Shown here one piece after another: positions 1 to 8,079 of a stretch of 30,648 nt of DNA. The stretch is taken from NCBI GenBank assembly GCA_035506335.1, contig DATJPN010000135.1:1-30648 (forward strand), written 5' to 3'. Origin of the DNA: DAIDKA01 sp035506335. GTDB lineage: Bacteria; Pseudomonadota; Gammaproteobacteria; Steroidobacterales; Steroidobacteraceae. Under the pieces are notes generated by a model that made no database searches, was not told where the DNA came from, and saw only the letters and a list, made by a program, of their open reading frames with translations. Within the stretch, counting starts at the first letter, position 1, and each line of letters opens with the position of its first letter. A program made the translations under genes and the position numbers.

Positions 1-1
1 C

Positions 2-574
2 GTGGAGTCGCGACGGGGATTCTTGATCCTGGATCAAAACTTCAAATCAGGCGATGTCATCGTTCTCACTCTTCCAATGCCTCTGCGGGTGTCGCAGTGG
101 CCAAATGACGGCATCGGGATCGAACGCGGACCGCTCGTCTATGCCTTGCCGATCGAGGCTACGTGGACCTCTTTCGCAGAGTCCGCCTATTCGAGTGAAG
201 AAGTCCCGACCTGGGAGGCCAACCCGGTCGGCGTCTGGAACTACGGGCTCGTCTTGGACTCCAGCAACCCGGATGCAACCATCACGGTCATCAGGAAGCC
301 GGCCGCACAGAGCGTCGAGAGGTCGAACTGGCCGTGGAATGATGCGCCGCTCGTTCTGAGCGTGCCGGCGCGCCGACTCGAGGGGTGGGACTACCGGACG
401 AATCCCGGGGAGCCGCACCAAAGGTTCACGCCACACCTGCCGGGGCCGGAGGCTCTCAAGTCCGCGGGTCCGGTGGAGCATCTCACGCTCGTGCCGTACG
501 GCGCGACGCAGCTGCGGATGGCCATATTTCCGACGCTGGGAGGCAATGTTGAGGCGCCACGCGAGAAGTCATGA
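2..574 (+). CDS. GH127-like (DUF1680) glycosidase, 3' fragment
   Basis: The frame is open from the window edge and ends with TGA at 572-574, so only the last ~190 residues are visible. The segment GIGIERGPLVYALPIE near residue 40 is typical of the C-terminal beta-sandwich region of DUF1680/GH127 proteins, which include beta-L-arabinofuranosidases acting on arabinose-containing plant glycans. The following Trp- and Pro-rich segment, ending in LVPYGATQLRMAIFP, also fits that family's C-terminus. The catalytic barrel, with its Glu/Cys-zinc centre, lies upstream of the window and cannot be checked. A sugar porter follows 72 bases downstream on the same strand, which supports a role in sugar release and import. 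The exact substrate is unknown. Confidence 0.75.
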   Translation: MESRRGFLILDQNFKSGDVIVLTLPMPLRVSQWPNDGIGIERGPLVYALPIEATWTSFAESAYSSEEVPTWEANPVGVWNYGLVLDSSNPDATITVIRKPAAQSVERSNWPWNDAPLVLSVPARRLEGWDYRTNPGEPHQRFTPHLPGPEALKSAGPVEHLTLVPYGATQLRMAIFPTLGGNVEAPREKS

Positions 575-646
575 GAAGACCTGCGGTTTTTCTGGCGTCG
601 TGTCGGCCAATGTATTTCACCTGAATACCGTGATCGAGGGAACGCC

Positions 647-2002
647 ATGACGATTCCAGCGGGTCCGCTTGAGCAAGAACGGGCAATGACCAGCCATGCG
701 ATGTACCGGTGGTCCCTGATCGTTGCGCTTGGGGGGTTGCTTTTCGGCTTTGACACGGCGGTGATCTCCGGCGCAGAACAGGCCATCCAGAGTCAGTGGG
801 GACTGAGCGAAATCAAGGTGGGGCAGATGGTGGCCATGGGGCTCTATGGCACCATTGTCGGCGCGCTGTTCGGAGGCATGCCGGCCGAACGTTGGGGTCG
901 CAAGGGCGCCCTCATCGGTATCGGGATCCTCTATCTGGCGTGCTCGCTGGGCTGCGCGCTGGCACCGAACGCCGAACAACTGATGGCGTTTCGGTTCCTC
1001 GGGGGGCTTGGGGTTGGTGCCTCGTCCGTCATTGCCCCTACCTACATTTCCGAGGTTGCGCCGGCGGAAAAACGCGGCCAGTTGGCCGCGATGTTCCAGC
1101 TCAATATCGTTGTCGGGATCGTCCTGGCGTATCTGTCCAACTGGCTCATCGGTCTGGCGGATGAGCATTCCTGGCGCGTCATGCTGGGCGTGATGGCGAT
1201 TCCGTCAGCCTTGTTTATCGTACTGGTGCCATCCATTCCGGAGAGTCCGCGATGGTTGATCCTGCACGGCAACAAAGTGGCGGATGCGCGCAGGATACTG
1301 TCGATGATCAACCCCGCAACCGTCGAGAGCTCGGTGGCGGCCATTCAGGCGCCGACGAGCGACAAGGCGGTGGGACTGAGTCATTTCCTCAGCGGCAAAT
1401 ACCGGCGTCCCACGGCCCTCGCATTCCTGATCGCATTCTTCAATCAGCTCTCGGGCATCAACGCCGTCATCTACTACGCGCCACGCGTGCTCGAAGGAGC
1501 GGGGCTGCAACAAAGCGCCGCGCTGCTGTCGACCGTCGGAATCGGCGTTGTAAACGTGATATTCACCGTGGTCGGCATGGCGTTGATCGACCGCATGGGA
1601 CGCCGGTTCCTGATGTACATCGGCAGCATCGGCTATATCGTCTCCCTGACACTGGTGTCCTACGCACTGCTGCATGGAATTACCGGTGGATTCGTGCCGG
1701 TTTGCCTGTTCTTGTTCATCGCGTCCCACGCGATCGGGCAGGGAGCGGTCATCTGGGTGTTCATTGCGGAAATCTTTCCAAATAATGTGCGCGCCTATGG
1801 GACGTCGGTTGGCTGCAGCACCCACTGGATTTTCGCGGCCGCGATTGCCGGCCTCTTTCCATTCGCCAACGCCCGTCTCGGTGGCGGAGCGATTTTTGGC
1901 GGATTTGCCGCAATGATGGTGTTGCAGCTTATCTTCGTATGGCGCCTGATGCCGGAAACGCGCGGCGCCTCGCTCGAAGCGCTGGAATCAAGACTCACCT
2001 GA
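647..2002 (+). CDS. MFS sugar porter (sugar:H+ symporter family)
   Basis: A 451-residue inner-membrane transporter of the sugar porter branch of the major facilitator superfamily (XylE/AraE/GalP type). Visible family marks are a first membrane helix with GGLLFGFDTAVISGA, the loop motif ERWGRKGALIGIG, PESPRWL before the central cytoplasmic loop, GINAVIYYAPRVLEGAG in helix 7, DRMGRRFLM, and the closing PETRGASLEALE. Twelve membrane segments fit the length. A GAGGG ribosome-binding site sits about 8 bases before the ATG at 647; an in-frame ATG at 686 is a weaker alternative. Lying between a DUF1680 glycosidase and a LacI/ROK pair, it most likely imports a pentose or hexose freed from plant polysaccharide. 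The actual sugar cannot be read from the sequence. Confidence 0.92.
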   Translation: MTIPAGPLEQERAMTSHAMYRWSLIVALGGLLFGFDTAVISGAEQAIQSQWGLSEIKVGQMVAMGLYGTIVGALFGGMPAERWGRKGALIGIGILYLACSLGCALAPNAEQLMAFRFLGGLGVGASSVIAPTYISEVAPAEKRGQLAAMFQLNIVVGIVLAYLSNWLIGLADEHSWRVMLGVMAIPSALFIVLVPSIPESPRWLILHGNKVADARRILSMINPATVESSVAAIQAPTSDKAVGLSHFLSGKYRRPTALAFLIAFFNQLSGINAVIYYAPRVLEGAGLQQSAALLSTVGIGVVNVIFTVVGMALIDRMGRRFLMYIGSIGYIVSLTLVSYALLHGITGGFVPVCLFLFIASHAIGQGAVIWVFIAEIFPNNVRAYGTSVGCSTHWIFAAAIAGLFPFANARLGGGAIFGGFAAMMVLQLIFVWRLMPETRGASLEALESRLT

Positions 2003-2135
2003 CTTCGAAGACAGGCGTCCGGGCCCACCCGAGCAAGCCGGTTGAGGTCGTTCGGGCATCGCAATCGGGTCCCCGGAGCCGGGGCCGCGAACGCCCATGG
2101 TCATCGCCTCCTGTCGTCGCCCGCGGGAAGTGCTT

Positions 2136-3239
2136 TCAGCCCGGTCGGCTCTTGCGGCCACGCGCTGTCACTTCCGGGTGACGTTGCGGCCTGCGTGCCG
2201 CCACCGGCGCGCGGTAATGCTCACGAAGGCTCGATGCACGCACAACCAGCTGGGTCGGAATGACCACCGTGGACGCGCGCTCGTGGCGAATGATCCGCAG
2301 CAGGGACTCGACCAGCAATCTCGCGCCGACGCGGCAGTCCTGCCGGATGGTCGTGAGCGGCGGCGTGGTGTGGGCGGCAAAGGGAATGTCGTCGAAGCCG
2401 ATTACGGCCACATCGGCCGGCACCCGGCGGCCGCGCTCGGCCAGCGCGCGCATCGCGCCGATCGCGAACACGTCGGAGCAGGCGACGACGCCGTCGAAAT
2501 CGACCTCGGCGGACAGCAGGCCGCCGATGGCGTGGTACGCGGTGTCGCTGCCGAAACGCACGGGGATCTGCAGGTTGGGATGCGATTCCACACGGGCCTC
2601 CCGGAGCGCGTGCAAGTGTCCCTGCAGGCGCGCCGCGACCTCGGGCGTCGCCGGATCACCGAGGAACACGATGCGCCGGCAACCCTGTGCCAGGAGGTGG
2701 GTGGTCGCGTCGTGGCCGCCGGCTTCGTTGTCCGAGCCGATGGACACGTACTTCTGGCCCGGTATCCGGGCGCCCCAGACGACGATCGGGAAGTCCGCCG
2801 CATGGCGGTTCAGCGAATCGTGGTAGAAGCCCTGGCCGATGACGATCACACCGTCGGCGCGCCGTCCGCGAGCCACGTGCATGATCCATTCGCCCGGGTC
2901 ATCGATGACCTTGGCGAGCAGCAGGTTGTAGCCGCAGGCCGAGAGTTCATCGGCCACCGCGCCCAGGATCTCGAGGAAGAAGGGGTCGGAGAAACTCTGG
3001 TTGGCCGCATGGGAAAGCGGGATGACCAGGCCGATGGTGCGGGTGAGCCCCGTGCGCAGGCTGCTGCCTGCCGCATCGACGCGGTAGTGGAGCTGTTCGG
3101 CTGCCGCCCGCACGACCTTGGAGGTCTCCTCCGAAATCAGCGTGCTTCCCGACAGCGCCCGCGAGACCGTGCTCAGGGAGACGCCGGCGCGCCGTGCCAC
3201 CTCTGCCATCTTGCTGTGGGGTCGACGTTTGCCTCGCAT
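2136..3239 (-). CDS. LacI/GalR-family transcriptional regulator
   Basis: A 367-residue repressor-type regulator. The N-terminus carries a LacI helix-turn-helix (MAEVARRAGVSLSTVSRALSG, about residues 10-31), followed by the hinge helix and a periplasmic-binding-like sensor domain (RTIGLVIPLS, later ADVAVIGFDDIPFA and TPPLTTIRQD). The start at 3239 places the helix-turn-helix at the usual distance from the N-terminus; the frame stays open further upstream but codes nothing recognisable. Just upstream is a small inverted repeat (GCACT-N5-AGTGC, 3245-3259), a possible autoregulatory site. The gene is divergent from the ROK kinase. A LacI-type palindrome at 3359-3372, repeated at 5422-5435, is the probable operator, with a sugar or sugar phosphate as inducer. 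Confidence 0.93.
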   Translation of the reverse strand: MRGKRRPHSKMAEVARRAGVSLSTVSRALSGSTLISEETSKVVRAAAEQLHYRVDAAGSSLRTGLTRTIGLVIPLSHAANQSFSDPFFLEILGAVADELSACGYNLLLAKVIDDPGEWIMHVARGRRADGVIVIGQGFYHDSLNRHAADFPIVVWGARIPGQKYVSIGSDNEAGGHDATTHLLAQGCRRIVFLGDPATPEVAARLQGHLHALREARVESHPNLQIPVRFGSDTAYHAIGGLLSAEVDFDGVVACSDVFAIGAMRALAERGRRVPADVAVIGFDDIPFAAHTTPPLTTIRQDCRVGARLLVESLLRIIRHERASTVVIPTQLVVRASSLREHYRAPVAARRPQRHPEVTARGRKSRPG

Positions 3240-3357
3240 GGCGGGCACTATATCAGTGCTCCGGCGGACAGTCGTCGAGGAAACCCGGTAGCAGCACTCC
3301 AGCGTGTCAGTCGTCCGCTTGAACCGGCAATCATGTCCATGTCGGTCGTACCAGTGA

Positions 3358-3387
3358 TTGCAAACGGTTGCACGACATGGATATGCT
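3358..3387 (+). promoter_or_regulatory. LacI-type operator with overlapping promoter before the ROK kinase
   Basis: TGCAAACGGTTGCA (3359-3372) is an interrupted palindrome: the outer five bases on each side are perfect complements (TGCAA/TTGCA) around a central CG, the usual layout of LacI-family operators. A possible -35 (TTGCAA, 3358-3363) overlaps it, and a possible -10 (TATGCT, 3382-3387) follows after 18 bases, so a bound repressor would block RNA polymerase. Thirteen of the 14 bases recur at 5422-5435. The promoter calls are by eye. Confidence 0.6.
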
Positions 3388-3454
3388 TCGCTCGGGAGCG
3401 GTGCCGCATGTGACACCGGCATTCCTGCAGCGCACTGTGTCCGGGGGAAGCAAG

Positions 3455-4378
3455 GTGTCATCGGGCGGACAAGTACTGGTCGGCGCGATCGAGGGGGGCG
3501 GCACCAAGTTCATCTGCGCTGTCGCGGCGGAGTCCGGCCGCGTGCTCGCACGGCGCGTCCTTCCTACCCGCGATCCCGCAACCACGCTTGCAGAGTGCGC
3601 CGATTTTCTGCGCGATGCCGCGCGTGGGCTGGGCGTCATGCGGGCAATCGGCATCGGCTGCTTCGGGCCGCTGCAGCTGCGGCCCGACGCTGCGGACCAT
3701 GGATGCCTGTTGGGCACGCCGAAGCAGGGCTGGTCCGGCGCCGATGTACTGAGGCCCTTCGTCGAACAGTTCGGCGTTCCTGTCGCGCTCGACACGGATG
3801 TCGCTGCGGCGGCGCGCGGCGAGCTGTGGTCCGGTGCCGGACGCGGCAGGCGTTCGCTGGCCTACGTCACCGTCGGTACCGGCATCGGCGGCGCCGTGGC
3901 GCCGACCGTACCCGACACGCAATTGATGCACGCGGAAATGGGCCACCTGCTCGTGCGGCACGATCCGCGCGACGCGGCGTTCGCCGGAATCTGTCCCTTC
4001 CATTCGGACTGCCTCGAGGGCCTCGCCAGCGGACCGGCGATTCGTGCGCGCTGGGGGCGCGACCTCGATGCATTGCCGCCGGATCACCCGGGCCGCTCCC
4101 TGATCGCGGGCTACATCGGTCAGCTGGTCGTGGCGATCGCGCTGATGCATTCACCCGAGGTGATCGTGGTCGGGGGCGGCGTGATGAAGGACGGTGGGCT
4201 GCTGCCCGAGGTCCGCGACGTGGCACGCGCGCAGCTCGCCGGGTATCTGCCTGCGCTGCGCGAGGCCGAGGCCATGGATCAATTCATTCGCTCGCCCGCG
4301 CTGGCGGGGGATTCCGCCATCGCAGGCGCCGTGCTGATGGCGCTTGATTGCCTGAGGCGACAGGAGACGCAGAAATGA
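3455..4378 (+). CDS. ROK-family sugar kinase (fructokinase-like)
   Basis: A cytoplasmic sugar kinase of about 307 residues that phosphorylates a hexose with ATP. Seen: the N-terminal phosphate-binding motif VGAIEGGGTKF, the catalytic Asp in LDTDVAAAARGE (D115), the VTVGTGIGGA glycine loop, and the zinc-site signature HAEMGH followed by CPFHSDCLEGLASGP (C180 onward), as in YdhR/GmuE-type fructokinases. I chose the GTG at 3455 because GGGGGA stands 6 bases before it, the length then matches the family, and the earlier in-frame ATG at 3368 would fall inside the putative promoter. It is divergent from the LacI gene and next to the shared operator. The substrate could be fructose, mannose or another hexose. 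Confidence 0.88.
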   Translation: MSSGGQVLVGAIEGGGTKFICAVAAESGRVLARRVLPTRDPATTLAECADFLRDAARGLGVMRAIGIGCFGPLQLRPDAADHGCLLGTPKQGWSGADVLRPFVEQFGVPVALDTDVAAAARGELWSGAGRGRRSLAYVTVGTGIGGAVAPTVPDTQLMHAEMGHLLVRHDPRDAAFAGICPFHSDCLEGLASGPAIRARWGRDLDALPPDHPGRSLIAGYIGQLVVAIALMHSPEVIVVGGGVMKDGGLLPEVRDVARAQLAGYLPALREAEAMDQFIRSPALAGDSAIAGAVLMALDCLRRQETQK

Positions 4379-4420
4379 GCCCGATCCGGATCGATCCTCG
4401 ATAGCCGCGCTGCGGGCGCC

Positions 4421-4441
4421 CGCCCGGTGACTGGCCGGGCG
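4421..4441. terminator. Hairpin between convergent genes
   Basis: CGCCCGG (4421-4427) and CCGGGCG (4435-4441) form a perfect 7-bp GC stem with a 7-base loop, between the convergent ends of the ROK kinase and the esterase gene. No T-run follows on either strand, so intrinsic termination is only suggested by position and stem strength. Confidence 0.4.
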
Positions 4442-4460
4442 TGACGCCAACCGGTTCAGC

Positions 4461-5375
4461 CTACCGCGCCGGCCTGACGTGCTTCGCGAAGAAGCTGAAG
4501 ACCTCGGGTTCGGCGCCCATGATGATGGTGCCGTGATCGAGGCCCGGCTTGACGATGTACTCGTGCTGCACGTTCAGCGCGTCGAACTGCGCACTGAAGC
4601 TGCGGACGCTGTCGAGCAGGGCATCCTTGTCACCGACGGCCAGCAGCAAAGGGATCTTCGTGATCTTGGATTCAGCGGTGACCTGCACGTTGAACAGCGC
4701 GGGCGCCAGCAGGGCCACTCCCGCCCAGATGTCCGGGTATTTTTCGGCGAGGTGCCGTGCGCCGCCACCACCCTGGGAATGCCCGACCAGGTAGATGCGC
4801 CGCTCGTCGATGTTGAATTCATGGCGCACGCGCTCGAGCACGTTCATGACGTCCTGTTCGCTGTATTCGGTGACCTTTGCCGCGTCAGTTTCGGCTGTTC
4901 CACCGACCAGCGGTGGCAGGACCCGCGGCATGGGCGGAGGTGGCGCCGCCGTGGCGCCCGGGGTTGGCGTCGCGGCCAGCACGGGGCGGGGTGGAGCCTG
5001 CACGCCGACGCCGGCGCGGTTGTTGTAGCCGATGGCGCCCACCAGGATGTAGCCCCCCTGTTCGGCAAGATCGACCGTCGTGCCCCGTACGAAGGTGAGC
5101 GTGGTTCCGGTGAAGCCGCGCAGCGCGAGGATCAGTGGCGCCTTCGTGTCCCTGCGGACCTTCGAGGAGACGTACACCGAATAGGGCAGCTGCTCCCCGG
5201 TGGGCTTGAACGTATAGTGGCGGATCTCGACACCCTTTTCGGGTTCGGTTTCCGAGCCTCCGCGGATGCCGGGTGGATAGACCTGCGGCGGGCGCCCGTC
5301 CTGCGCCATCAGGGCCGGTAGTGCCAGCAGTGATCCGAGCAGCAGCGCAGCCTTCGAGAGCGCGGAGCGATGCAT
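4461..5375 (-). CDS. Exported alpha/beta hydrolase (esterase)
   Basis: About 304 residues with a signal peptide (SKAALLLGSLLALPALMAQ), so periplasmic or secreted. The nucleophile elbow GHSQGG (S200), the late acid segment LLAVGDKDALLD and the catalytic His in GLDHGT (H281) give an alpha/beta-hydrolase triad resembling dienelactone hydrolases and polysaccharide esterases. A Pro/Ala-rich insert (around APPPPMPRVLPP) interrupts the fold before the elbow and looks like a flexible surface loop. The ATG at 5375 is preferred over the one at 5381 because AGGGA lies 8 bases before it. The gene is divergent from the SGNH esterase across a shared operator. It may remove acyl groups from plant glycans; the substrate is not shown by the sequence. 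Confidence 0.8.
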   Translation of the reverse strand: MHRSALSKAALLLGSLLALPALMAQDGRPPQVYPPGIRGGSETEPEKGVEIRHYTFKPTGEQLPYSVYVSSKVRRDTKAPLILALRGFTGTTLTFVRGTTVDLAEQGGYILVGAIGYNNRAGVGVQAPPRPVLAATPTPGATAAPPPPMPRVLPPLVGGTAETDAAKVTEYSEQDVMNVLERVRHEFNIDERRIYLVGHSQGGGGARHLAEKYPDIWAGVALLAPALFNVQVTAESKITKIPLLLAVGDKDALLDSVRSFSAQFDALNVQHEYIVKPGLDHGTIIMGAEPEVFSFFAKHVRPAR

Positions 5376-5421
5376 CGTCATTCTCCCTGTCCTGAGGGTG
5401 CCCGCGAATCTATCATGAGTT

Positions 5422-5458
5422 CGCAAACGGTTGCATGGATCCGCGGCGGGCGTATGCT
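5422..5458. promoter_or_regulatory. Second LacI-type operator between divergent esterase genes
   Basis: CGCAAACGGTTGCA (5422-5435) matches the site at 3359-3372 in 13 of 14 positions. It lies between the divergent genes starting at 5375 (minus) and 5486 (plus). TTGCAT (5431-5436), 16 bases, then TATGCT (5453-5458) is a possible plus-strand promoter overlapping it. Repetition of the site at two divergent promoters of one functional locus is the main evidence that it is a real operator. Confidence 0.6.
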
Positions 5459-5485
5459 GCGCAGGAACAACACACGGGGGACGCG

Positions 5486-6712
5486 ATGCGCAAGGGATTC
5501 ATCCAGGCATTGAGGGTGGCGGGGTTGTTGCTGCTGTCGCAGCAGGTCCTGTCCGCGGACAACTGGGTGGCATCATGGGGCACGTCGCAGCAGCTCATGA
5601 AGCCGGATCGAGTGATCCCTTCGGCGCAGACGCCGCCCGCGAAGGTGGAGCGGCAGACCGTGCGCATGGTCGTGCGTCCCACCCTCTCCGGCACGCAGCT
5701 GCGGGTATCGCTTTCCAACTCATTTGGTTATGGCCCCGTGCGGATCGAGGCGGTGCAGGTGGCACGCAGCGCAGCCGGGGGCGGCATCCAGCCCGGAAGC
5801 GGGCGGCCATTGACCTTCGGTGGACGCAGTACCGTGGTGCTGCCGCCGGGAGCCCGGATCAGCAGCGATGCGGCGACGTTCGATGTCCGGGCGCAATCAG
5901 ACATCTCGGTGTCGCTGTACCTGGAAGCCGACAGCGGGCCCACTACCTCGCATCCGATCGGGTTGCGCGCGGCCTGGATCGCGCCGGGCAATCAGGTGGC
6001 CGCGGAACGTCTGGACGGCGCGTCGCAGTTCCGCTCGTACCTCTGGCTCGACGGCATCGACGTGAAGGCGGCGCCCGCCGCGGCAGCCATCATTGCCTTC
6101 GGTGACTCCATTACCGACGGCTTTGCCACCACCCCTGATGCTGACACCCCATGGCCATCGATCCTGGCGCGTCGCCTGGGCGAGGTTCGGACCGGAGCGC
6201 CCCGATCCGTGATCAACATGGGCATATCGGGCAACCGCGTTCTGCGCGAAGGGGCAGGCTCCAGTGGCCTTGCGCGCTTTGACCGCGATGTGCTGTCGCG
6301 TCCCGGCACGCGCTGGGTGCTGCTGCTGCTGGGCATCAATGACATCGGCTTCAGCGCCATTCCGGGTCTTCCCGCCAGCGAGAAGGCGACTGCCGAGGAC
6401 ATCATCAACGGCTACCAGTTGCTGATAGCCCAGGCCAGGCTGCATGGCCTTGCGATCGTCGGCGGCACGCTCACGCCCTTCGAGGGCGTGAACGTCTACA
6501 GCGCGGCCGGCGAGCAGATGCGGCAGCAGATCAACCAGTGGATCCGCACGAGCGGGAATTTCGACGCGGTGGTGGATTTCGACCGGTACATGCGTGACCC
6601 GGCGCGACCCACCCGCCTGCTGCCGGCACTGGACTCGGGTGATCACATCCATCCCAACGACGCCGGCAACGAGGTCATGGCCGAGGCCATTGACCTGAAA
6701 CTGTTCCGGTGA
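5486..6712 (+). CDS. Exported SGNH/GDSL-family esterase
   Basis: About 408 residues with a signal peptide (MRKGFIQALRVAGLLLLSQQ, cleaved after VLSA). The SGNH blocks are all present: IIAFGDSITDG with nucleophile S208, the oxyanion Gly in NMGISGN, the Asn in LLGINDIGF, and the Asp/His pair in GDHIHPND (D386, H389). About 180 residues precede the catalytic domain and look beta-rich, as in two-domain SGNH carbohydrate esterases. The start at 5486 was chosen for the signal peptide and the GGGGGA just upstream; a longer reading from 5435 would overlap the operator. The ceramidase-like gene follows 11 bases after the stop, so the two are probably co-transcribed. A glycan deacetylase role is likely but not proven. 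Confidence 0.88.
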   Translation: MRKGFIQALRVAGLLLLSQQVLSADNWVASWGTSQQLMKPDRVIPSAQTPPAKVERQTVRMVVRPTLSGTQLRVSLSNSFGYGPVRIEAVQVARSAAGGGIQPGSGRPLTFGGRSTVVLPPGARISSDAATFDVRAQSDISVSLYLEADSGPTTSHPIGLRAAWIAPGNQVAAERLDGASQFRSYLWLDGIDVKAAPAAAAIIAFGDSITDGFATTPDADTPWPSILARRLGEVRTGAPRSVINMGISGNRVLREGAGSSGLARFDRDVLSRPGTRWVLLLLGINDIGFSAIPGLPASEKATAEDIINGYQLLIAQARLHGLAIVGGTLTPFEGVNVYSAAGEQMRQQINQWIRTSGNFDAVVDFDRYMRDPARPTRLLPALDSGDHIHPNDAGNEVMAEAIDLKLFR

Positions 6713-6723
6713 AGGAGCCGACA

Positions 6724-8061
6724 ATGCAGAAGCTGCTGATCTGCGTTTGCCTTGCCCTGTGCGTGCCGATTCTGCAGGCGGCACAAGCGGCCGACGGCGT
6801 GCTGCGCGCCGGCGCCTCGCGCATCGACTACACACCCACCGGCAAGCTGCCCCCGAACTTCAATGGGGTTCTCGACCCGATCTACGTGCGGTCAGTGGTG
6901 CTCGACAACGGCCGCACGCGCGCGGCCCTGGTGGCAATCGACGCAGGCGCGATGCCCGCCGAGCTGTACAAAAAGGTCAGCGCGCGTGCTGCCGCCGAGC
7001 TGAGAATTCCCGCCAGCCAGCTGCTGATGTCGGCCAGTCACACGCACAGCGTGCCATTTCGGCTCGATGACGCCGTGGAGGAAACCATCCTGCGCAGCCT
7101 GCGCGAGGCGGTGGGGCGCCTGCAGCCGGCCCGTGTCGCCTGGGGAACCGGCGTGTCCTATATCAACGTCAACCGCGATCGCGTGGATCCGAAGACCAAC
7201 CGCTGGTGGGAGGGCCCCAACTACGACGGTACCTCCGACAAGACCGTGGCCGTGGTACGCATCGAAAGCGCCACCGGAAAACCGATTGCCGTGTACTACA
7301 ACTACGCGGTGCATGGCGTCATCACCGGCACACTCGACATGATCAGCGGTGACATTCCCGGCGCGGCCTCTCGGTATGTGGAGGAATCGCTGGGCGATGA
7401 CGCCGTGGCGCTATGGACCAGCGGGGCTGCGGGCGACCAGAATCCCATCTACTTCAACCAGACCTACGAGCTGCGCGATATCCGCATTGCCGATTACGCG
7501 AAGCGTGGCGAGGACATCAGCAACGCCATGCCACCCGGCGGCCAGGGTTTGGACCGCAGCAATCCGCGGGTGAAGACCCTGATGGAGCAACAGAAGCGTA
7601 TCAACGAATCCCTGGGCCTGATGTTGGGCGAGGAGGTATTGCACGTGATGCGTGAGGGTCTGGAGAAATCCACCGGCGACATCACGTTGCGCGGCGCGCA
7701 GGTCAGTCTCTCCTGCCCGGCGCGGCAGCGCACCGACCAGGGCCGGGCGGGTTTCGAGGGCCGGTACGTCGATGACGGCCAGGTGGCCATCGGCCTGGGT
7801 GCGCTGCGGATCGGGGATGTGTACGTGGGCGCCGTGGATGCCGAGGTCTACAACGGCATCGCGCTGCGGCTGAAGCGGGAGTCGCCCTTCAAGCACACGA
7901 TGATGGCAACGCTCACCAACGGCACGGCCGAGACGGGTTACATTCCCACCGACGATGCGTTCGGGCGCAATGTGTTCCAGGTTCTCAGCTCGCGGCTGAA
8001 GCCGGGCTGCGCCGAGGCTGGCATCGTCAATGGTCTGGTCGACCTGATGCTCGGACTCTAG
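6724..8061 (+). CDS. Exported neutral/alkaline ceramidase-like protein
   Basis: About 445 residues with a signal peptide (MQKLLICVCLALCVPILQ, cleaved near AAQA). The segment LRAGASRIDYTPTGKLPPNF and the later MSASHTHSVPF (H106 and H108) match the N-terminal domain of neutral ceramidases, whose zinc centre uses such His residues. YYNYAVHGVITG and ISGDIPGAASRYVEE are further family marks. True ceramidases are longer (650 residues or more) and carry an extra C-terminal domain missing here, so this is a single-domain relative of unknown substrate. The ATG at 6724 has GAAGGAG 7 bases upstream; a GTG at 6709 is possible. It lies between two exported esterases in one operon, which suggests it removes an N- or O-acyl group from a glycan or glycolipid rather than ceramide. 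That last point is inference. Confidence 0.75.
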   Translation: MQKLLICVCLALCVPILQAAQAADGVLRAGASRIDYTPTGKLPPNFNGVLDPIYVRSVVLDNGRTRAALVAIDAGAMPAELYKKVSARAAAELRIPASQLLMSASHTHSVPFRLDDAVEETILRSLREAVGRLQPARVAWGTGVSYINVNRDRVDPKTNRWWEGPNYDGTSDKTVAVVRIESATGKPIAVYYNYAVHGVITGTLDMISGDIPGAASRYVEESLGDDAVALWTSGAAGDQNPIYFNQTYELRDIRIADYAKRGEDISNAMPPGGQGLDRSNPRVKTLMEQQKRINESLGLMLGEEVLHVMREGLEKSTGDITLRGAQVSLSCPARQRTDQGRAGFEGRYVDDGQVAIGLGALRIGDVYVGAVDAEVYNGIALRLKRESPFKHTMMATLTNGTAETGYIPTDDAFGRNVFQVLSSRLKPGCAEAGIVNGLVDLMLGL

Positions 8062-8079
8062 ACAAGGGAGGAGGTCGCG

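Noticed and set aside
2071..2084. CCCCGG-AG-CCGGGG as a terminator between the MFS and LacI genes
   Set aside because: The two-base loop is too small for the full stem and no T-run follows; convergent position alone is weak support.
2097..3413. A 438-codon plus-strand open frame opposite the LacI gene
   Set aside because: The minus strand encodes a full LacI protein; the plus frame is compositionally biased and has no family marks.
4449..4456. AACCGGTT as a third LacI-type operator
   Set aside because: It lacks the TGCAA/TTGCA arms of the two matching sites and lies between convergent gene ends, where no promoter is expected.
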